Shown here: piece by piece, positions 58,686 to 64,000 of the stretch | Numbering within the stretch: the first letter of the stretch is position 1 | Layout: every line of letters begins with the position of its first letter | From: Pseudomonas sp. GM48 | Lineage (GTDB): Bacteria > Pseudomonadota > Gammaproteobacteria > Pseudomonadales > Pseudomonadaceae | DNA length: 64,000 bases | Assembly (NCBI RefSeq): GCF_000282335.1 | Contig: NZ_AKJM01000115.1 | Span: 1 to 64,000 of the forward strand | Direction of reading: 5' to 3' | The notes under the pieces: generated by a model | The model's database searches: none | What the model saw: only the letters and a program-made list of their open reading frames with translations | Told to the model about the DNA's origin: nothing | Position numbers and translations under genes: made by a program

Positions 58686-59408
58686 TCAGTCGGCCAATGC
58701 GGCCTTTTGCAATTCGAAGATCTCGTTCATGCCCTTCTTCGCCAGTTCCAGCATGGCGTTCAGCTCTTCAGGCTGGAACGGCGCGCCTTCGGCAGTGCCC
58801 TGGACCTCGATGAAACCGCCAGCGCTGGTCATCACCACGTTCAGGTCAGTCTCGGCAGCCGAGTCTTCCAGGTAGTCGAGGTCGAGCACAGGCTCGCCCT
58901 TGTACATACCCACGGAAACAGCGGCGATCATTTGCTTGACCGGGTCGCCGCCCTTCAGGCCGCCACGCTTCTTGATCACTTTCAAGGCATCGATCAGCGC
59001 GACCATGGAACCGGTGATCGACGCGGTGCGGGTGCCGCCATCAGCCTGGATCACGTCGCAGTCGACGTACAGGGTGACGTCGCCCAGCTTGGACATGTCC
59101 AGCGCAGCGCGCAGGGAACGACCGATCAAACGCTGGATTTCCAGGGTGCGACCACCCTGCTTGCCACGGCTGGCTTCACGCTGGTTACGCTCGCCGGTAG
59201 CGCGCGGCAGCATGCCGTACTCGGCAGTCAACCAGCCCTGGCCCTGGCCTTTCAGGAAACGCGGTACGCCCGGTTCAACGCTGACGGTGCAGATGACCTT
59301 GGTATCACCGAACTCGACCAGCACAGAACCCTCGGCGTGTTTGGTGTAGTTGCGGGTGATGCGGATCGAGCGGAGCTGATCGGCAGCGCGACCACTTGGA
59401 CGTATCAT
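58686..59408 (-). CDS. rph: Ribonuclease PH
   Basis: 240 residues from MIRPSGRAADQLRSIRITRN; the in-frame extension upstream is not conserved. RNase PH motifs: GSVLVEFGDTKVICTVSVE, RGQGWLTAEYGMLPR-type segment (GWLTAEYGMLPRATGERNQR), IGRSLRAALD and CDVIQADGGTRTASITG. Phosphorolytic 3' trimming of tRNA. Divergent from yicC, as in many gamma-proteobacteria. Confidence 0.96.
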   Translation of the reverse strand: MIRPSGRAADQLRSIRITRNYTKHAEGSVLVEFGDTKVICTVSVEPGVPRFLKGQGQGWLTAEYGMLPRATGERNQREASRGKQGGRTLEIQRLIGRSLRAALDMSKLGDVTLYVDCDVIQADGGTRTASITGSMVALIDALKVIKKRGGLKGGDPVKQMIAAVSVGMYKGEPVLDLDYLEDSAAETDLNVVMTSAGGFIEVQGTAEGAPFQPEELNAMLELAKKGMNEIFELQKAALAD

Positions 59409-59676
59409 AGGGATTACCTGTACTGGGGACGGAAAACTGCGGAGCATTATAGAGCCGCCGGCCGTCACTGGGCACTTCTAAAAAAATCCGCCGACGACCG
59501 AGGGCTCTGCACCGTGCGTCGGCGAAGGCCTGCCGCTCTTTGTCACACCGTGTGTTTGGGCGCATCCGCGCCACTGCGCTACAATCCTGCGCCTTTGCTG
59601 CCAGTCGGCTTTAATTCATTGATATCGGATTCCCGGAACCTCGGTTCTGTGCCGATCTGCCTTGCGAGGTACCGCC

Positions 59677-60540
59677 ATGGTGCACAGCATGACCGCCTTC
59701 GCCCGCGTCGAAAAAGCCGGCGTCCAGGGCACCCTGAGCTGGGAACTGCGGTCGGTCAACAGCCGCTACCTGGAACCCCATCTGCGCCTGCCGGAGTCCT
59801 TTCGCGACCTCGAGGGTGCTGTTCGTGAGGCCCTGCGCCAGGGTGTATCGCGAGGCAAACTCGAATGCACCCTGCGCTTCACCGAAGAAAACACCGGCAA
59901 AGCGCTGCAAATCGATCAGGAGCGCGCCGCGCAACTGGTCGCTGCCGCCGAGACCGTCGCCAGCCTGATCAAAAACCCGGCAGCGCTGAACCCGCTGGAA
60001 GTCCTGGCCTGGCCCGGCGTACTGGTAGGTGACGCCACCGACCCGCAAGCCTTGAACGCTGAAGCGCTGGCACTGTTCAACCAGGGCCTCAAGGAACTCA
60101 AGGCCGGCCGCGAACGCGAAGGCGCGGAGCTGGCACGGCTGATCAACGAGCGCCTGACCGCCATTGAAGAAGACGTGGTGATCCTGCGCGAACTCGTTCC
60201 GCAAATGCTCGCCACCCAGCGCCAGAAAGTTCTCGACCGCTTCACTGACATGAAGGCCGAGATGGACCCGCAGCGCCTGGAACAGGAAATGGTCATGCTC
60301 GCGCAAAAAAGCGACGTCGCCGAAGAACTGGATCGCCTGAGCACCCACATCATCGAAGTTCGCCGGGTACTCAAATCCGGCGGCGCTGCCGGTCGGCGCC
60401 TGGACTTCCTGATGCAGGAACTCAACCGCGAAGCCAACACACTGGGCTCCAAAGCCTTCGACCCGCGCAGCACCCAGGCTGCGGTCAACCTCAAGGTGTT
60501 GATCGAGCAGATGCGCGAACAAGTGCAGAATATTGAGTAA
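59677..60540 (+). CDS. yicC: Endoribonuclease YicC
   Basis: 287 residues from MVHSMTAFARVEKAGVQGTL. YicC_N domain (about 1-155: SWELRSVNSRYLEPHLRLPE) and C-terminal DUF1732 (about 205-287: KAEMDPQRLEQEMVMLAQKS, DVAEELDRLSTHIIEVRRVL, QELNREANTLGSKAFD). Members are metal-dependent endoribonucleases acting on RNAs such as RyhB in E. coli. It lies 12 bp before gmk. Confidence 0.93.
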   Translation: MVHSMTAFARVEKAGVQGTLSWELRSVNSRYLEPHLRLPESFRDLEGAVREALRQGVSRGKLECTLRFTEENTGKALQIDQERAAQLVAAAETVASLIKNPAALNPLEVLAWPGVLVGDATDPQALNAEALALFNQGLKELKAGREREGAELARLINERLTAIEEDVVILRELVPQMLATQRQKVLDRFTDMKAEMDPQRLEQEMVMLAQKSDVAEELDRLSTHIIEVRRVLKSGGAAGRRLDFLMQELNREANTLGSKAFDPRSTQAAVNLKVLIEQMREQVQNIE

Positions 60541-60552
60541 GGCTACCCCGAC

Positions 60553-61173
60553 ATGACCCACAGCACTGGCACCCTTTACATCATTTCCGCGCCTTCAGGC
60601 GCGGGCAAGAGCAGCCTGGTCAAGGCCCTGACCGACGCCGATCCGGAGATCCGCGTTTCGGTCTCCCATACCACCCGCGCCATGCGCCCCGGTGAAGTGA
60701 ATGGCGTGAACTATCATTTCGTCGACCGCAGCGAGTTCGTGAAGATGATCGAGCACGGCGATTTCCTCGAGCGCGCCGAAGTGTTCGGCAATCTCTACGG
60801 CACATCGCAAAGCCACCTGCAGCAGACCCTGGACGAAGGCCACGACCTGATTCTGGAAATCGACTGGCAAGGCGCCGAGCAGGTGCGCAAGCTGATGCCT
60901 CAGGCCCGCTCGATCTTCATTCTGCCGCCGTCATTGCAGGCCCTGCACCAGCGCCTGACCAATCGTGGCCAGGACAGCGACGAGATCATTGACGGCCGGA
61001 TGCGCGAAGCGGTCAGCGAAATGAGCCATTACGTCGACTACGATTACCTGATCATCAACGACGATTTCGCCCACGCACTGCACGACCTGAAGGCGATTTT
61101 CCGCGCCAATCAGCTGATTCAGAAGCGTCAACAGCAGCGCCACGGCAAATTGCTGGCTGAATTGCTCGGTTAA
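60553..61173 (+). CDS. gmk: Guanylate kinase
   Basis: 206 residues. P-loop APSGAGKSSLVKAL; GMP site VSHTTRAMRPGEVNGVNYHF and RAEVFGNLYGTS; EIDWQGAEQVRKL; adenine/lid NRGQDSDEIIDGRM. Phosphorylates GMP to GDP. Same operon as yicC; spaced 167 bp before rpoZ with an intervening hairpin. Confidence 0.96.
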   Translation: MTHSTGTLYIISAPSGAGKSSLVKALTDADPEIRVSVSHTTRAMRPGEVNGVNYHFVDRSEFVKMIEHGDFLERAEVFGNLYGTSQSHLQQTLDEGHDLILEIDWQGAEQVRKLMPQARSIFILPPSLQALHQRLTNRGQDSDEIIDGRMREAVSEMSHYVDYDYLIINDDFAHALHDLKAIFRANQLIQKRQQQRHGKLLAELLG

Positions 61174-61240
61174 TCAGCTCTTCCCAAAACCGCTGCAAGG
61201 GCTTTACATTGGCACTTGCGGCGCGTTGAAGGGCTTGGTT

Positions 61241-61277
61241 AAAAAATCAGCGCTTCCCTAATCGCTGGTGATTTTTT
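61241..61277 (+). repeat. AT-rich inverted repeat between gmk and rpoZ
   Basis: AAAAAATCA-GCG on the left pairs with CGC-TGG-TGATTTTTT on the right (three-base bulge), and a T-run ends it. Could be a weak terminator or attenuator between gmk and rpoZ, or part of the rpoZ promoter. Confidence 0.45.
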
Positions 61278-61340
61278 AAACTGTCGAGTCCGCTCGCCCA
61301 TCCGGGCAGCGCGCATATTGCATTTGCTACGAGGAAGACC

Positions 61341-61604
61341 ATGGCCCGCGTAACCGTTGAAGACTGCCTAGAACACGTGGATAACCGCTTTGAGCTGGTC
61401 ATGCTCTCTACCAAGCGTGCCCGTCAATTGGCCACCGGCGGCAAAGAGCCGAAAGTAGCATGGGAAAACGACAAGCCTACCGTCGTCGCCCTGCGCGAAA
61501 TCGCTGAAGGCCTGATCGACTACGCAGCTATCGCCGAAGCCGAAATCGTTGAAGATGAACCGCTTTTTGCTGCATTCGAGGACGAGTCCAACGAGGCCGT
61601 CTAA
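61341..61604 (+). CDS. rpoZ: RNA polymerase omega subunit
   Basis: 87 residues: MARVTVEDCLEHVDNRFELV, MLSTKRARQLATGGKEPKVA, WENDKPTVVALREIAEGLID. Full omega length. It stabilises the beta' subunit and links RNAP to ppGpp. Start is the first ATG; 58 bp before spoT, the standard gmk-rpoZ-spoT order. Confidence 0.97.
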   Translation: MARVTVEDCLEHVDNRFELVMLSTKRARQLATGGKEPKVAWENDKPTVVALREIAEGLIDYAAIAEAEIVEDEPLFAAFEDESNEAV

Positions 61605-61661
61605 GCCTATGCCTGGTCGACGTAGCACGGCGCGGGATCACAGCCTACGGCAGGAGACATC

Positions 61662-63767
61662 ATGCCGAGCATAGACGCCCTCGCCGATCGCTTATCGACC
61701 TACCTCGGCAAGGACCAGGTCAACCTGGTCCGCCGAGCGTATTTCTACGCCGAACAAGCCCACGACGGCCAACGCCGCCGTAGCGGTGAAGCGTACGTCA
61801 CGCACCCACTCGCGGTTGCGAACATTCTTGCCGACATGCACATGGACCATCAGAGCCTGATGGCCGCCATGCTGCATGACGTGATCGAAGACACCGGTAT
61901 TGCCAAGGAAGCGCTGCAAGCGCAGTTCGGCGAGACCGTGGCCGAACTGGTCGACGGGGTCAGCAAACTGACCCAGATGAATTTCGAGACCAAGGCCGAA
62001 GCCCAGGCTGAAAACTTCCAGAAAATGGCCATGGCCATGGCCCGCGACATTCGCGTGATCCTGGTCAAACTGGCCGACCGCCTGCACAACATGCGCACGC
62101 TCGAAGTGCTGTCCGGCGAAAAACGCCGGCGCATCGCCAAGGAAACCCTGGAAATCTACGCGCCCATCGCCAACCGGCTGGGCATGCACGCCATCCGCAT
62201 AGAATTCGAAGACCTCGGCTTCAAGGCCATGCATCCGATGCGTTCCGCGCGGATCTACCAGGCCGTCAAGCGCGCCCGGGGCAACCGCAAGGAAATCGTC
62301 AACAAGATCGAAGAATCCTTAAGCCACTGCCTGGCCATCGATGGCATCCAGGGCGAGGTCAGCGGTCGCCAGAAACATCTCTACGGCATCTACAAGAAAA
62401 TGCGCGGCAAGCGTCGGGCCTTCAACGAGATCATGGACGTCTACGCGTTCCGGATCATCGTCGACAAGGTCGATACCTGCTACCGCGTGCTGGGTGCTGT
62501 ACATAATTTGTACAAACCGCTGCCGGGACGCTTCAAGGATTACATCGCGATCCCCAAGGCCAACGGCTATCAGTCGCTGCACACCACGCTGTTCGGCATG
62601 CACGGTGTTCCGATCGAGATCCAGATCCGCACCCGTGAAATGGAAGAGATGGCCAACAACGGCATCGCCGCCCATTGGCTGTACAAATCCAGCGGTGACG
62701 AGCAGCCAAAAGGCACCCATGCCCGCGCCCGCCAGTGGGTCAAAGGCGTGCTGGAAATGCAGCAACGCGCCGGCAACTCGCTGGAATTCATCGAAAGCGT
62801 GAAGATCGACCTGTTCCCGGACGAGGTCTACGTGTTCACGCCCAAAGGCCGGATCATGGAGCTGCCCAAAGGCTCCACGGCGGTCGACTTCGCCTACGCG
62901 GTGCACACCGACGTGGGCAACAGCTGCATCGCCTGCCGGATCAACCGCCGTCTCGCACCGCTGTCCGAACCGCTGCAAAGCGGCTCCACGGTAGAGATCG
63001 TCAGTGCTCCCGGTGCGCGGCCGAACCCGGCGTGGCTCAACTTCGTGGTCACCGGCAAGGCACGCACGCACATCCGCCACGCGCTGAAACTGCAACGCCG
63101 CTCCGAGTCCATCAGCCTCGGCGAACGCCTGCTGAACAAGGTCCTCAATGGCTTCGACAGTTCACTGGAAAAAATTCCGGCCGAGCGCGTCAAGGCCATG
63201 CTCGTCGAGTACCGCCTCGAATTGGTCGAAGATTTGCTCGAAGACATCGGCCTGGGCAATCGCATGGCCTATGTGGTGGCGCGTCGATTGCTGGGCGAAG
63301 GCGAACAGTTGCCGAGCCCGGAAGGCCCGCTGGCGATTCGTGGTACCGAAGGCCTGGTGCTCAGCTACGCCAAGTGCTGCACGCCGATCCCGGGTGACCC
63401 GATTGTCGGCCACCTGTCCGCCGGCAAAGGCATGGTCGTGCACCTGGACAACTGCCGCAACATCAGCGAAATCCGCCACAACCCGGAAAAATGCATCCAG
63501 CTCTCGTGGGCCAAGGATGTCACCGGCGAATTCAACGTCGAACTGCGCGTCGAGCTGGAACACCAGCGCGGCCTGATCGCCCTGCTGGCCAGCAGCGTCA
63601 ACGCCGCCGACGGCAATATCGAGAAAATCAGCATGGACGAACGCGATGGTCGCATCAGCGTTGTCCAGTTGGTGGTCAGCGTGCACGACCGCGTGCACCT
63701 GGCCCGCGTGATCAAGAAACTGCGCGCCTTGACCGGGGTGATTCGCATCACCCGCATGCGTGCATAG
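61662..63767 (+). CDS. spoT: Bifunctional (p)ppGpp synthetase/hydrolase SpoT
   Basis: 701 residues, the usual length. Hydrolase HD domain: AVANILADMHMDHQSLMAAM, LHDVIEDTG; synthetase domain near KRRAFNEIMDVYAFRIIV and KANGYQSLHTTLFG; TGS domain from VYVFTPKGRIMELPKGSTAV; C-terminal helical and Cys/His region (KCCTPIPGD) and ACT/RRM domain. SpoT balances (p)ppGpp under nutrient stress. SutA, encoded 50 kb away, acts in the same slow-growth physiology. Confidence 0.97.
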   Translation: MPSIDALADRLSTYLGKDQVNLVRRAYFYAEQAHDGQRRRSGEAYVTHPLAVANILADMHMDHQSLMAAMLHDVIEDTGIAKEALQAQFGETVAELVDGVSKLTQMNFETKAEAQAENFQKMAMAMARDIRVILVKLADRLHNMRTLEVLSGEKRRRIAKETLEIYAPIANRLGMHAIRIEFEDLGFKAMHPMRSARIYQAVKRARGNRKEIVNKIEESLSHCLAIDGIQGEVSGRQKHLYGIYKKMRGKRRAFNEIMDVYAFRIIVDKVDTCYRVLGAVHNLYKPLPGRFKDYIAIPKANGYQSLHTTLFGMHGVPIEIQIRTREMEEMANNGIAAHWLYKSSGDEQPKGTHARARQWVKGVLEMQQRAGNSLEFIESVKIDLFPDEVYVFTPKGRIMELPKGSTAVDFAYAVHTDVGNSCIACRINRRLAPLSEPLQSGSTVEIVSAPGARPNPAWLNFVVTGKARTHIRHALKLQRRSESISLGERLLNKVLNGFDSSLEKIPAERVKAMLVEYRLELVEDLLEDIGLGNRMAYVVARRLLGEGEQLPSPEGPLAIRGTEGLVLSYAKCCTPIPGDPIVGHLSAGKGMVVHLDNCRNISEIRHNPEKCIQLSWAKDVTGEFNVELRVELEHQRGLIALLASSVNAADGNIEKISMDERDGRISVVQLVVSVHDRVHLARVIKKLRALTGVIRITRMRA

Positions 63768-63804
63768 CTCGCCAACGTAGCCAACTCATTACAAGGAGTC
63801 ATCA

Positions 63805-64000
63805 ATGACCAAGACTGTTATCACCAGCGACAAGGCCCCGGCCGCCATCGGTACTTACTCCCAGGCGATCAAGGCTGGCAACACCGTTTACATGTCGGGC
63901 CAGATTCCTCTGGACCCAAAAACCATGGAACTGGTTGAAGGCTTCGAAGCCCAGACCGTCCAGGTTTTCGAGAACCTCAAAGCCGTGGCCGAAGCGGCCG
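63805..64000 (+). CDS. ridA: RidA-family 2-iminobutanoate/2-iminopropanoate deaminase, 5' part
   Basis: Incomplete: 65 complete codons, with the end beyond the window. MTKTVITSDKAPAAIGTYSQ, AIKAGNTVYMSGQIPLDPKT, MELVEGFEAQTVQVFENLKA. It begins 37 bp after spoT and matches the RidA linked to spoT in many gamma-proteobacteria. It removes reactive imines from PLP enzymes. A second, more distant RidA is encoded in the dad operon at 30894. Confidence 0.95.
   Translation, partial: MTKTVITSDKAPAAIGTYSQAIKAGNTVYMSGQIPLDPKTMELVEGFEAQTVQVFENLKAVAEAA

Noticed and set aside
1..64000. tRNA, rRNA, CRISPR arrays or intact insertion sequences
   Set aside because: No cloverleaf, no regularly spaced repeats and no transposase gene was seen on either strand. 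The REP pairs are irregularly placed and not CRISPR-like.

Overview
The window is a chromosomal segment of a Pseudomonas of the P. fluorescens group (inference). The evidence is the core gene order lysA-dapF-DUF484-xerC-HAD ... sutA-yjbQ ... amtB-glnK-ubiK ... comM ... proE-rep-xpt ... cycB-pauR-dadX-ridA-dadA-lrp ... rpmG-rpmB ... radC-coaBC-dut-algC-argB ... pyrE-crc ... rph-yicC-gmk-rpoZ-spoT-ridA, which I recall as the order near PA5277-PA5339 of P. aeruginosa. Further support comes from GC-rich coding sequence and many intergenic REP palindromes with the core GTGGGAGCGGGCTTGCTCGC.

Layout. (1) 1-3687: lysine/DAP genes, XerC recombinase and a HAD phosphatase in one operon. (2) 3826-11467: an accessory island of lower GC, bracketed by two near-identical copies of a terminator hairpin. 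It holds a PglD-like acetyltransferase and a GT-C membrane glycosyltransferase on the + strand, and a tightly coupled minus-strand operon wbqC-gtrB-gtrA-methyltransferase-wecE. Together these look like a module that makes, lipid-links, flips and attaches an amino-deoxy sugar. Phage-like gene debris lies at its right edge. (3) 11486-14943: sutA, yjbQ, the amtB-glnK ammonium system and ubiK. (4) 14944-17135: a second accessory strip with a BRO-N protein behind a structured leader, an orphan HigA-type antitoxin, and a GNAT gene paired with a 56-residue basic protein. (5) 17272-28873: comM, a LysR regulator, a MATE pump, a c-di-GMP phosphodiesterase, Rep helicase, xanthine phosphoribosyltransferase, an acetyl-CoA hydrolase/transferase and cytochrome c5. 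(6) 29044-37109: polyamine and D-alanine catabolism with their regulators (PauR, DadX, RidA, DadA, Lrp), a FAD amine oxidase, a DUF1127 protein and a MocR regulator. (7) 37116-41624: a four-gene chaperone-usher fimbrial operon. (8) 41867-49706: a PLD-family lipoprotein, an MFS transporter, an aldehyde dehydrogenase, a cupin, rpmG-rpmB and a peptide-binding protein. (9) 49828-64000: radC, then coaBC-dut-algC-argB, pyrE and crc, an apparently inserted gltS, a DUF4870 protein, rph, yicC, gmk, rpoZ, spoT and the start of a ridA.

The most promising candidates for something undescribed are the bactoprenol-linked amino-sugar island with its duplicated terminators, and the small GNAT + basic peptide gene pair upstream of comM. 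No tRNA, rRNA, CRISPR array or intact insertion sequence was seen. Gene-order comparisons and family names rest on recall and motif reading, not on database searches.
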